Shown here: positions 8,351 through 20,164 of the stretch, piece after piece
How positions within the stretch are numbered: position 1 is the stretch's first letter
How the letters are laid out: each line of letters begins with the position of its first letter
Assembly (NCBI GenBank): GCA_035429805.1
Contig: DAOMFL010000008.1
Coordinates: 17,041-81,040, forward strand
Reading direction: 5' to 3'
Length of the DNA stretch: 64,000 nucleotides
DNA from: JALORV01 sp035429805
GTDB lineage: Bacteria; Pseudomonadota; Gammaproteobacteria; Burkholderiales; Burkholderiaceae_F
Made by a program: the position numbers and the translations under genes
Notes under the pieces: generated by a model
What the model was told of the DNA's origin: nothing
What the model saw: the letters and a program-made list of their open reading frames with translations, nothing else
Database searches by the model: none

Positions 8351-9994
8351 GTGGAGTTCGACTACATCGTCGTCGGTGGTGGTTCGGGCGGCTGCGTGAT
8401 GGCGGCCCGGCTTTCCGAGGATTCTTCGGTCCGCGTCGCGCTGCTCGAGGCGGGCGGTGCCAACGACAGGCTGCTGAACCGCGTGCCGACCGGGGCGGCC
8501 GTCCACATCATCAACCGCAACGCCTGCAACTGGGCATTCTCGACGACGCCGCAGGCCGGGCTGGGAGGGCGAGTCGGTTACCAGCCGCGCGGTCGAGGCC
8601 TCGGCGGCTCGTCGTCCATCAACGCGATGGTGTACCTGCGCGGCCAGCGCGAGGACTACGACGACTGGGTCGCGGACGGCGCCACCGGATGGTCGTGGCA
8701 GGAGGTGCTGCCGTACTTCCTCAAGGCCGAGAACAACGAACGCGGCGTCAGCGGATGGCATGGCAGCGGTGGCCCGCTCAACGTAGCCGACCTGCGGTCG
8801 CCGCACCCGTTTGCCGAACGCTTTATCGAGGCCGGTATCGAGGCCGGCCTGCCGCGCAACGACGACTTCGCCGGTGAGACGCAGGAAGGGGTCGGCTACT
8901 ACCAGGTCACGCAGAAAAATGGCGAGCGCTGGTCCGTGGCCCGCGCCTACCTGGATCCGGTGCGCTCGCGGCCGAACCTTTGCATCGAAACCGGCGCGCT
9001 CGCAACACGCATCCTGTTCGAAGGGGCGCGCGCGGTCGGCGTCGAATTCGATCAGGGTGGAACACGCCGTACGCTGCGCGCCCGTCGCGAGGTGATTCTC
9101 GCGGCCGGCGCGCTGCAGTCGCCGCAGCTGCTGATGGCCTCGGGCGTCGGTCCCGGGCCATCGCTGCAGGGACTCGGCATTCCGGTCGTCGCCGACCTGC
9201 CGGTCGGCTTGAACCTGCAGGATCACCTCGACGTCGTCATCAACCACCGGGTCGACAACACCGATCTACTCGGGCTGTCCCCGGCCGGCGCCTGGAAGCT
9301 GCTGCGTGCGATCGGCCAGTGGCGGCGCGAGCGCCGCGGCGTGCTGACGTCGAACTTTGCCGAAGCCGGTGCCTTCCTGCGCACCCTGCCCGAGCTGACG
9401 CGCCCCGACGTGCAGCTGCACTTCGTCATCGGCATGGTCGACAACCACAACCGCACGTTCCACTGGGGCCACGGCATGAGCTGCCACTCGTGCGTGCTGC
9501 GTCCGAAGAGCCGCGGCCGGCTGCAGATCGCGTCACCCGATACACGCGACGCGCCGCTGATCGACCCCGGGTTCCTGTCGGCGCCCGAGGACCTGGAGAC
9601 GATGGTCCGGGCGTTCAAATTCGTGCGCCGCATCTTCGCGCAACCGGCCTTTGCGCCGTTCGGCGGCGGCGACCGGTCACGGGAGCTCTACTTCAGCGGG
9701 GCGCGCACCGACGACGAAATCCGGGCCGCGATCCGCTCACGCGCTGACACGATCTATCACCCGGTCGGCACCTGCCGCATCGGCAGCGACGCCCGCGCGG
9801 TGGTCGACCCGCAGCTGCGGGTGCGCGGCATCGGCGGCCTGCGCGTCGTCGACGCCTCGGTCATGCCGACGCTGGTCTCGGGCAACACCAACGCGCCCGT
9901 CGTGATGATCGCCGAAAAGGCCGCCGATCTGATCCGTTCCGGCGGCCGCGCCACCGCTCCGGCGGCTCGCGCGCACGAGCCGGCGCTGGCCTGA
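8351..9994 (+). CDS. GMC family FAD-dependent oxidoreductase (choline dehydrogenase-like)
   Basis: A 547-residue flavoprotein of the glucose-methanol-choline family, which oxidises primary or polyol alcohols. The FAD loop VVGGGSGGCVMAARL is at residues 6-20. The first GMC signature lies near residue 80 (GRGLGGSSSINAMVYLRG) and the second near residue 255 (GALQSPQLLMASGVG). The active-site histidine is in YHPVGTCRIG near residue 473, followed by the terminal NTNAPVVMIAEK. It starts at GTG. No betaine or choline genes adjoin it, so the substrate is open. The length fits the choline-dehydrogenase-like branch. Confidence 0.92.
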   Translation: MEFDYIVVGGGSGGCVMAARLSEDSSVRVALLEAGGANDRLLNRVPTGAAVHIINRNACNWAFSTTPQAGLGGRVGYQPRGRGLGGSSSINAMVYLRGQREDYDDWVADGATGWSWQEVLPYFLKAENNERGVSGWHGSGGPLNVADLRSPHPFAERFIEAGIEAGLPRNDDFAGETQEGVGYYQVTQKNGERWSVARAYLDPVRSRPNLCIETGALATRILFEGARAVGVEFDQGGTRRTLRARREVILAAGALQSPQLLMASGVGPGPSLQGLGIPVVADLPVGLNLQDHLDVVINHRVDNTDLLGLSPAGAWKLLRAIGQWRRERRGVLTSNFAEAGAFLRTLPELTRPDVQLHFVIGMVDNHNRTFHWGHGMSCHSCVLRPKSRGRLQIASPDTRDAPLIDPGFLSAPEDLETMVRAFKFVRRIFAQPAFAPFGGGDRSRELYFSGARTDDEIRAAIRSRADTIYHPVGTCRIGSDARAVVDPQLRVRGIGGLRVVDASVMPTLVSGNTNAPVVMIAEKAADLIRSGGRATAPAARAHEPALA

Positions 9995-10122
9995 TCCGGC
10001 GCGGACCCCGCGCTCATTTCCGTCCGGCATGACTTCATGCCATTGCGGTCGGGGTCGGCCGGCGATGCGGCCCTAGAATGCGAGGCTCCGCGCCTTGCCG
10101 ACGGAGCCGCAGGACATCGACG

Positions 10123-13847
<3,725 letters not shown>

Positions 13848-13851
<4 letters not shown>

Positions 13852-14288
13852 AGCTTTTGCGCCGTCGCGCGCTGATCGCTGCCAGTGTGATCGCGGCGGC
13901 GCTCGCCGCCTGCAGCCGCGGCGATCCCGAGCGGGAGCTCCGCGCCACCCTCGCCGCGATGGCGGAAGCGATCGAGCAGCACCGCGTCGGCGATGCGCTG
14001 GCACCGGTCGCCGAGGATTTCACGCGCGAGTCCTCCACGTTTGGCAAGCAGGACGCCCGGCGCGCGCTGGCCGGCGCGGCGCTCCGTAACGAGAAGATTC
14101 GCGTCAGCGCCGCCGTCACCGAACTGCGCCTCGACGGTGACCGTGCGACGGCGAAGGTCCGGGTGTTCGCCACCGGCGGCAGCGGGCTCGTCCCCGACCG
14201 CGGCCATACCTGGGAATTCGACACCGCGTGGCGCCGCGAACAGGGCCGCTGGAAGGTCTACAACGCCGAGTGGCGGGAGGGTCTTTAG
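13848..14288 (+). CDS. Small lipoprotein with an NTF2/SnoaL-like fold
   Basis: A 146-residue predicted lipoprotein. A basic start (KLLRRRAL) and hydrophobic stretch end in the lipobox LAAC at about residue 22. The rest, with DFTRESSTFGKQDARRAL and a terminal RWKVYNAEWREG, has the pattern of nuclear-transport-factor-2-like domains often seen in small exported proteins. The only plausible start is a TTG at 13848 overlapping the metH stop, so translation is probably coupled to metH. Function is unknown, and the link to methionine synthesis may be only positional. Confidence 0.7.
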
Positions 14289-14371
14289 CCACCGCTTTCA
14301 ATGCGCCGCAGATTGCGCCGCGGCACGTCCGGTGACATCGTGACGGACCGTCGACGTCCTCCGGAGGTTCC

Positions 14372-14755
14372 ATGCTGACGCTCGCTCCTGCAACGACGAT
14401 CCTTCCAGCGCGCGACCTCGACAGGGCGCGGCGCTTCTATCAGGAGAAACTAGGCCTGCGCCCGCTGGGACTGCAGCAGGACGGCAAGTTCCTGTTCGCG
14501 CTTGGCGACGGCGGCACCCTCGCGCTGATACCCAAGCAGGAAGGGACCCGGGCGGAGCACACCGCCGTCAGCTTCAAGGTGGACGACGTCGTCAGCGAAA
14601 TCCGCGCGCTGAAGGCGGCCGGCGTGGATTTCGAGGACTACGACCTGCCCGGATTCCGCACCGTGGAGCATGTCTGCGTGCTGGGGTCGGAAAAGGCCGC
14701 CTGGTTCAAGGACCCGGAGGGCAACATCCTGTGCCTGCACGAGGACGTGCCGTAG
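14372..14755 (+). CDS. VOC (glyoxalase/bleomycin resistance-like) family protein
   Basis: A 127-residue single-module vicinal-oxygen-chelate protein. It begins with the typical ATTILPARDLDRARRFYQEKLGL and ends with WFKDPEGNILCLHED, whose Glu near residue 119 is the usual metal ligand. One protein carries two beta-alpha-beta-beta-beta repeats and would act as a dimer. Members range from glyoxalases to dioxygenases to binding proteins, so no substrate is proposed. The start follows a GGAGGT ribosome site about six bases upstream. Confidence 0.85.
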   Translation: MLTLAPATTILPARDLDRARRFYQEKLGLRPLGLQQDGKFLFALGDGGTLALIPKQEGTRAEHTAVSFKVDDVVSEIRALKAAGVDFEDYDLPGFRTVEHVCVLGSEKAAWFKDPEGNILCLHEDVP

Positions 14756-14881
14756 CGCGAACCCAGCGTCGGCGCGGTGGCGTCGCAGCGGAATTTCGGG
14801 TCCGCCCTTGATCGCGGCGCGGTCGGCCCCACACCATCCGCATAGGATGACGAGGGAGCGGACCGCAGGGAGGCCGCCGAG

Positions 14882-16291
14882 ATGAATTCACTGATGAAGC
14901 CGGCCGAGTCGAGCCGGCCGCCGGCTGTGGCCGGCCTGTTCTACCCGGCCGATCCGGCCGAGCTGCGCAGCGCGGTTCAGCGGTACCTCGGCGGGTTGCC
15001 GGCACCGGATCGTGCGGCGGCCATGCCCAAGGCACTGATCGCGCCTCACGCAGGGTATGTCTACTCCGGCCCGATTGCGGCCTGTGCCTATGCGCGCTTG
15101 CTGCCTCGGCCGAAGCGTATCCGCCGTGTCGTCCTGCTCGGACCGGTGCATCGCGTTCCGGTGCGCGGACTGGCGCTGCCGTCAGTCGAGCGCTTCGACA
15201 CCCCTCTGGGACCGGTCGAGGTCGACGCCGAAGCCCGCGCGCTGCTGCAGGAGCTGCCCCAGGTCGGCATCAGCGACCGGGCGCACGCCGCCGAGCACTC
15301 ACTCGAGGTGCAGCTGCCGTTCCTGCAGCAGATCCTCGGACGCTTCACGCTGGTGCCGCTGGCGGTTGGCGACGCGACGCCGGAGGAGGTGGCCGCCGTG
15401 CTCGAGCGGTTGTGGGGCGGCGACGAGACGCTGATCGTCATCAGCTCCGACCTGTCGCACTACCTGCCCTATGCCGCGGCGCGCTCAGTCGACCGTGCCA
15501 CCGCCGAGACGATGCTCGCGCTCGCGCCGACGCTCGACCACGAACAGGCGTGCGGCGCGACCCCGGTCAACGGGTTGCTCGCGCTGGCGCGTCGCCGTGG
15601 CCTGCGCGCCGAGCTGCTCGACCTGCGCAACTCTGGCGACACCGCAGGTGACCGGAGCCGTGTCGTCGGCTACGCGGCGGTGGCGTTCTTCGAAGCCGTG
15701 CCGGCGCGGCGGGACGTCGGCCGCGAAGCCGGGGCGCAGATCGGCCTGTGCGGTCCGACGCTGCTCGCACACGCACGTGCCGCGATCGCGCGGCGGCTGG
15801 GTCTGACCGCACCCGAGGCTCCGCACGCTCCGTTCCTCGACGAGGCTGGCGCCACGTTCGTCACGCTGAAGGCCGAGCGTCAGCTGCGCGGCTGCGTCGG
15901 CACGCTCGATGCGCGAAGGTCGCTGGGCGAAGACGTTCGTGCCAACGCGCAGGCGGCGGCCTTCGACGATCCGCGCTTCCCGCCTCTGGCACGGGTCGAG
16001 TACGACGCGCTCGAAGTGGAAGTGTCTGTGCTGTCTGCCTCGACGCCGATCGTTGTTGCCAGCGAGCGCGAATTGCATGCCCGGCTGCGGCCCGGCGTCG
16101 ACGGTGTGACCCTGCAGTGGCGCGGCCGGCGTGGCACGTTCCTGCCGCAGGTCTGGGAGAGCCTTCCCGATCCGCAGGAGTTCATTGCACAGCTCAAGCT
16201 CAAGGCGGGATTGCCGCTCGACTTCTGGTCGGGCGATCTCGAGATCTTCCGCTACTCGGTCGAGAAGTTCACGGAGGGACAGGCTGCATGA
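14882..16291 (+). CDS. Fused AmmeMemoRadiSam protein: MEMO-like (B) plus AMMECR1-like (A)
   Basis: This 469-residue protein joins two domains that are separate in many genomes. Residues about 12-270 are a MEMO domain with the dioxygenase-like metal pocket motifs APHAGYVYSGP and SSDLSHYLPY. Residues about 280-465 are an AMMECR1 domain, marked by LRGCVGTL and ARVEYDALEVEVSVLS. In prokaryotes these two proteins and a dedicated radical SAM enzyme form the AmmeMemoRadiSam set, whose biochemical role is not settled. The radical SAM gene follows with an ATGA overlap, so all three activities are translated together. The start ATG follows AGGGAGG at a slightly long distance. Confidence 0.92.
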   Translation: MNSLMKPAESSRPPAVAGLFYPADPAELRSAVQRYLGGLPAPDRAAAMPKALIAPHAGYVYSGPIAACAYARLLPRPKRIRRVVLLGPVHRVPVRGLALPSVERFDTPLGPVEVDAEARALLQELPQVGISDRAHAAEHSLEVQLPFLQQILGRFTLVPLAVGDATPEEVAAVLERLWGGDETLIVISSDLSHYLPYAAARSVDRATAETMLALAPTLDHEQACGATPVNGLLALARRRGLRAELLDLRNSGDTAGDRSRVVGYAAVAFFEAVPARRDVGREAGAQIGLCGPTLLAHARAAIARRLGLTAPEAPHAPFLDEAGATFVTLKAERQLRGCVGTLDARRSLGEDVRANAQAAAFDDPRFPPLARVEYDALEVEVSVLSASTPIVVASERELHARLRPGVDGVTLQWRGRRGTFLPQVWESLPDPQEFIAQLKLKAGLPLDFWSGDLEIFRYSVEKFTEGQAA

Positions 16292-17403
16292 CGCAGATGC
16301 CCCGCCCCATGAAGCCCGCGCAACTGCCGGACGAGCATTTCCCGGCGCGCTGGTGGCACCGTCTCGACGATGGCCGCGTCCAGTGCGACCTGTGCCCGCG
16401 GGACTGCAGGCTGCATGACGGCCAGCGCGGCCTGTGCTTCGTGCGCAAGCGTGAAGGCGACGCCATGGTGCTCACCACCTATGGCCGCTCGTCGGGCTTC
16501 TGCGTCGATCCGATCGAGAAGAAGCCGCTCAACCACTTTCATCCGGGCTCGGCGGTGTTTTCCTTCGGCACGGCTGGCTGCAACCTCGCGTGCAAGTTCT
16601 GCCAGAACTGGGACATCTCCAAATCCACGGAGATGGACCGGCTGATGGACCAGGCGAGCCCCGAGGCGATCGCGCAGGCCGCGATCGGGGCCGGCTGCCG
16701 CAGCGTGGCCTTCACCTACAACGACCCGGTGATCTTTGCCGAGTACGCGCTCGATACCGCCGACGCGTGCCACGCGCTCGGCCTGAAGACCGTGGCAGTC
16801 ACCGCCGGGTATATCCATGCCGAACCGCGCCGCGAGTTCTACGCGAAGATGGACGCGGCCAATGTCGACCTCAAGGCGTTCACCGAGGAGTTCTACTTCA
16901 GGCTGACTGGCGCCCGCCTGGCGCCGGTGCTCGACACGCTGAAGTACCTCGTGCACCAGACCGGCTGCTGGACGGAGATCACGACACTGCTGATCCCGTC
17001 GAAGAACGACTCGGATATCGAGCTGCGCGCGATGTGCCAGTGGATCGCGAAGGAACTGCGTCCCGACGTGCCGCTGCATTTCACCGCGTTCCACCCGGAC
17101 TACAAGCTCGACGACGTGCCGGCAACACCGCCGTCGACCCTGACCCGTGCGCGGCGCATCGCGCACGAAGAAGGGCTCAGGTTCGTCTACACCGGTAACG
17201 TGCACGACCGCGAGGGCGGCACGACGTTCTGCCCCGCCTGTCACGCCGCGCTGATCGAACGCGACTGGCACCGCATCCTGCGCTACGAGCTAACGGACGA
17301 CGGCCGCTGTCCGCACTGCGCCACTGCGATCGCGGGGCGCTACGGCCGTTTCGACGGCGGCTTTGGCAACCGCCGCATCCCGGTCCGTGTGGCGATGCGC
17401 TGA
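16288..17403 (+). CDS. amrS: AmmeMemoRadiSam system radical SAM enzyme
   Basis: A 371-residue radical S-adenosylmethionine enzyme and third member of the AmmeMemoRadiSam set. The N-terminal part holds a cysteine cluster (CDLCPRDCRLHDGQRGLC, residues about 33-50). The radical SAM signature CNLACKFC (about residues 98-105) binds the catalytic 4Fe-4S cluster, and a C-terminal pair of CxxC motifs (FCPACH, CPHC, near 315-350) may bind another cluster or zinc. It resembles pyruvate formate-lyase activating enzymes but lacks a lyase partner nearby. The last 114 bases overlap, antisense, the end of the glycosyltransferase gene on the other strand. Confidence 0.93.
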   Translation: MTQMPRPMKPAQLPDEHFPARWWHRLDDGRVQCDLCPRDCRLHDGQRGLCFVRKREGDAMVLTTYGRSSGFCVDPIEKKPLNHFHPGSAVFSFGTAGCNLACKFCQNWDISKSTEMDRLMDQASPEAIAQAAIGAGCRSVAFTYNDPVIFAEYALDTADACHALGLKTVAVTAGYIHAEPRREFYAKMDAANVDLKAFTEEFYFRLTGARLAPVLDTLKYLVHQTGCWTEITTLLIPSKNDSDIELRAMCQWIAKELRPDVPLHFTAFHPDYKLDDVPATPPSTLTRARRIAHEEGLRFVYTGNVHDREGGTTFCPACHAALIERDWHRILRYELTDDGRCPHCATAIAGRYGRFDGGFGNRRIPVRVAMR

Positions 17404-18717
17404 GCCGGCCGCACGTCTGCCTTCCGGCGCGGCGACCGGCTGTGCCAGAACCAGCAGCCGTCGCGCCCAGCGCTCCCGTTCCGCCTTCGGCAGCGACCGC
17501 ATCTGCAGCAGCACCACCTGTGCACGGGCGGCATCGGGGTGCCCGGCACGGTACTGCTGCTCGTATGCCGTGTGCGGAGCGCGCAGGATCCCGGCGAGCC
17601 AGGCGGATTCCAGCGGGGTCAGCTGGTCCGGGCGCTTGCGGAAGTAGGTGCGCGATGCCGCCCGCGCGCCGCACAGGCCCGGGCCCCAATCGACGGTGTT
17701 CAGGTAGAGCTCGAGAATGCGCGCCTTGCCGAGCGTGCGTTCCATCTCGACGGCGTAGAGAAACTCGCGCAGCTTGCGCGCAGCGGTCCGTTCGCCGCCG
17801 GTGAAGAGCGTGCGCGCCAGCTGCTGTGTCAGCGTGCTGGCGCCGCGCCCGCGTCCGGAGGCATCCAGGCTGGCAAGCAGCGGTCCGATCTCGGCTTCGT
17901 CGAACCCGGGATGCCCGTAGAAGCGCTGGTCCTCTGCCGCGATGACGGCGGAAGGCAGCGTGCCCATCCGGTCAAGCGGTACCCAGCGCAGTTCGCTGTC
18001 ACCGGTGACGACGCGTTGCGCGACGCCGTCGGCCTGCCGACACGCCATTGCAAACCAGCCCGACTGCAGCGCTTCCGTGCCCAGGCCGCCGACCTCGACG
18101 CCGTTCAGCGTGAGCTGAACCGATCCGGTCCGGCGCGGCAATTCAATCCGGCCGCGTGCCTCGAACCTGCCGTCAATACGGGCGAGCTGCGCTTCGGGAA
18201 CGATGCTGGCGATCGCGTGATAAGCGCGGGCGAGTTCCGCTGGTGGTAGGTGCCAGCGCAGCACGATGCGCTCGGGCGCCAGTTCGGCCGTGTAGTCGAT
18301 CTGCAACCCGCCTGCACTGACCCACCCGTTGATGACAGACCCCGAGCGTTCCGCAGCGAGTTCGATCCGGTCGATCACGAGCGGCGTCGACGCGAGCGCC
18401 GGGTGCTCGAGGCGGCATGGAGCGCAGCGGGCGATGAGTGCAACGCCTTCGCGTCGAAATTCGACACGACCCATGCGCGTATTCACGGCGCGACCCTCGA
18501 CGAGCAGGGCAACGCCGGGCGCGGTGGCCAGCCGCACCAGGCCCAGCACGTTGAGTGCGACCGTGCGCCCGAGGACCCGAACCTCGGTGGTCCACGCCTC
18601 CGGAGACGTCGTGAGCACGCCATTGCCGATCACGGTGACGGCGGCAGCGCCGGCGAGGCCGATGGCCAGCAGGCCTGCGCCGGCCGCGAGGCTCGCGGCG
18701 ATGCGCGCGAGCGTCAC
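17290..18717 (-). CDS. GT51-type peptidoglycan glycosyltransferase of the exosortase operon
   Basis: A 475-residue protein with a signal-anchor helix (residues 10-33), a non-catalytic N-terminal region (to about 245) and a GT51 domain (about 250-420). GT51 enzymes polymerise lipid II glycan chains in the periplasm. Motifs are EDQRFYGHPG with the catalytic Glu262, GRGASTLTQQLART, RKLREFLYAVEMER and KARILELYLNTVDWG. No transpeptidase domain follows, so it is monofunctional. The GTG start overlaps the EpsI-like stop (GTGA), placing it as the last gene of the exosortase operon. The tail after about residue 430 is low-complexity and overlaps the radical SAM gene, so the true end could be disputed. 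Confidence 0.83.
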   Translation of the reverse strand: MTLARIAASLAAGAGLLAIGLAGAAAVTVIGNGVLTTSPEAWTTEVRVLGRTVALNVLGLVRLATAPGVALLVEGRAVNTRMGRVEFRREGVALIARCAPCRLEHPALASTPLVIDRIELAAERSGSVINGWVSAGGLQIDYTAELAPERIVLRWHLPPAELARAYHAIASIVPEAQLARIDGRFEARGRIELPRRTGSVQLTLNGVEVGGLGTEALQSGWFAMACRQADGVAQRVVTGDSELRWVPLDRMGTLPSAVIAAEDQRFYGHPGFDEAEIGPLLASLDASGRGRGASTLTQQLARTLFTGGERTAARKLREFLYAVEMERTLGKARILELYLNTVDWGPGLCGARAASRTYFRKRPDQLTPLESAWLAGILRAPHTAYEQQYRAGHPDAARAQVVLLQMRSLPKAERERWARRLLVLAQPVAAPEGRRAAGSAHRHTDRDAAVAKAAVETAVAPRDRSGAVRTAAVVR

Positions 18718-19277
18718 GACCCACGCCCGGAGGGCTCGACGATCGTCGTCGCGCGCCACGGCCCGCCACCGTACTGCGCGGCCCAGAACCACGACGAGGC
18801 GTCGGTCCAGGTGCGACCCTCGGTGTCCTCGATGTGCTCGCAGACGCGCAGCGTCGAATCGCCGCGCGTCGCGACGAAGCAGCTCCATTGCGCGCCCGTG
18901 GCATCGACCACCGGGCGCGGCCGACTGACCGCGTAACCGAGGCCGGCAAAGCAGTCGGTGGCCGGGTGCAGCTGGCGCGTCGGGCGATGCACTTCGCGCA
19001 GGATCAGCATGCGCTCGCCATCCGTGAAGCGCGCAATCGCTCCGGGGAAGCGCCGTGCGAAACGTTCCTCGAGTTCGGACAGCGGCAATGGGGTCAGCGG
19101 CTGGTCGCGGAAGTGGGTGGGCCAGTCGACGCGCGGGGGCGGGTCGTCTTCCACCGCGGCCGGGCGCAGCCACTGCGGCGCCGTCAGCCGACTGCCCGAC
19201 TGCAGCGTCCATTGCGCTGCCAGAGGCAACACGCCCGCGACCAGCAGGGCGCCGACGAAGAAGGTGCGGACATTCAT
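18714..19277 (-). CDS. EpsI-like exosortase-associated periplasmic protein
   Basis: A 187-residue protein encoded directly after the exosortase (ATGA overlap) and before the glycosyltransferase (GTGA overlap). It has an N-terminal membrane helix or signal (residues 4-20). A periplasmic domain follows whose HPATDCFAGLGY segment resembles the H-P-x-x-C-(x)n-G-W/Y region of EpsI/DUF3485 proteins that accompany exosortases. A second cysteine lies in WSCFVA and a third in RVCEHIED. The role of EpsI proteins in sorting is not established. The family call is tentative because overall similarity is weak; the gene context supports it. Confidence 0.65.
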   Translation of the reverse strand: MNVRTFFVGALLVAGVLPLAAQWTLQSGSRLTAPQWLRPAAVEDDPPPRVDWPTHFRDQPLTPLPLSELEERFARRFPGAIARFTDGERMLILREVHRPTRQLHPATDCFAGLGYAVSRPRPVVDATGAQWSCFVATRGDSTLRVCEHIEDTEGRTWTDASSWFWAAQYGGGPWRATTIVEPSGRGS

Positions 19278-20164
19278 CGCGAACTCCGAACGGAAATGAA
19301 GATGACGAGCGGCACGAGGGCCGCGCTGAACGTCACCAAGCCCACGGCCTCGTGGGACCAGGCCGGCCAGTCGGCCAGACCGGCCTCGGGGAAAAACAGC
19401 ACGGTGTTGCGCGCGATGTTGGCGAGCAGCACGAGCGTGGCCGCGGCCGCGCCGTTGACGAGCGTCGTCGGCGCGTCGGCGCGCTGCAGGTACGAGAGCA
19501 GCGCGGCCGTGAAGCTGCCGAGCCAGAGCATGCCGATGCCGGCGCACGGCGCGTCGACCAGCACCGTCGTGCCGGCGTGCACGATCGAAGCCCCGGCCGC
19601 CATCGCATCGAGGCCGCCGAGCGTCAGCAGCCACGCGCTCGCGTGGGCGACGAGCAGACGCAGCGGGAAGCCCAGGTAGTACTGCAGCGAAGCGATGAAC
19701 GGCAACGTCAGCAGCAGCAGCACGACGAGCGGCGTCGCGGGCCGGCGCAGCGCGTGCACCAGGTACAGACCGAGCGCGAGCATCGCGACGACGGCCGCGG
19801 CCAGGTCTGGCAGCACCAGATGCGCGACGGCAGCGGCGATCGCCAGCACGGCGCTGGCCACCACCGCCGAGCGGGTCGGCTGGGCGAGCTGCGCCCGGTC
19901 GCGCACCACCAGCACGATGACGGTCAGCGCCGCAAGGACGCCCCACGGCTCGTCCGAACCGTCGACGAGACGCCGCGCGACGTAGGACCAGTGAGGCCAG
20001 AGGGCGGCCAGCAGCACACCGAGCATCCACACCGGACGGGCGGGTTGCGGCCAGCGCGTGCCCGACGCCATGCCAACCGCCGCATCGTGCGGACCTTCGA
20101 CCAGCACACCGAAGAGCGGGGACGGCATCGTGCGGCCGATGCGTGCGTTCAGTTCACTGCGCAT
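19274..20164 (-). CDS. Exosortase family transpeptidase
   Basis: Exosortases are integral membrane cysteine peptidases thought to process C-terminal PEP-CTERM-type signals on exported proteins. This 296-residue protein has about eight membrane helices and the catalytic triad in the conserved order: Cys207 in VDAPCAGIGM, Arg252 in NIARN and His271 in WSHEAVG. I chose the ATG at 20164, which overlaps the end of the VIT/VWA gene by 11 bases; an ATG 36 bases downstream is possible. Its likely substrate is the VIT/VWA protein encoded just before it, which carries the sorting tail. Exosortase subclass cannot be assigned by eye. Confidence 0.88.
   Translation of the reverse strand: MRSELNARIGRTMPSPLFGVLVEGPHDAAVGMASGTRWPQPARPVWMLGVLLAALWPHWSYVARRLVDGSDEPWGVLAALTVIVLVVRDRAQLAQPTRSAVVASAVLAIAAAVAHLVLPDLAAAVVAMLALGLYLVHALRRPATPLVVLLLLTLPFIASLQYYLGFPLRLLVAHASAWLLTLGGLDAMAAGASIVHAGTTVLVDAPCAGIGMLWLGSFTAALLSYLQRADAPTTLVNGAAAATLVLLANIARNTVLFFPEAGLADWPAWSHEAVGLVTFSAALVPLVIFISVRSSR

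Noticed and set aside
9995..10122. Possible cobalamin or SAM riboswitch before metH
   Set aside because: The 128-bp spacer shows no B12-box-like or SAM aptamer motif by eye.
16131..16148. TGGCACG-N4-TGCC resembling a sigma-54 promoter
   Set aside because: It lies within the AMMECR1 coding region, its -12 element is TGCC and not TTGC, and no gene starts just downstream.
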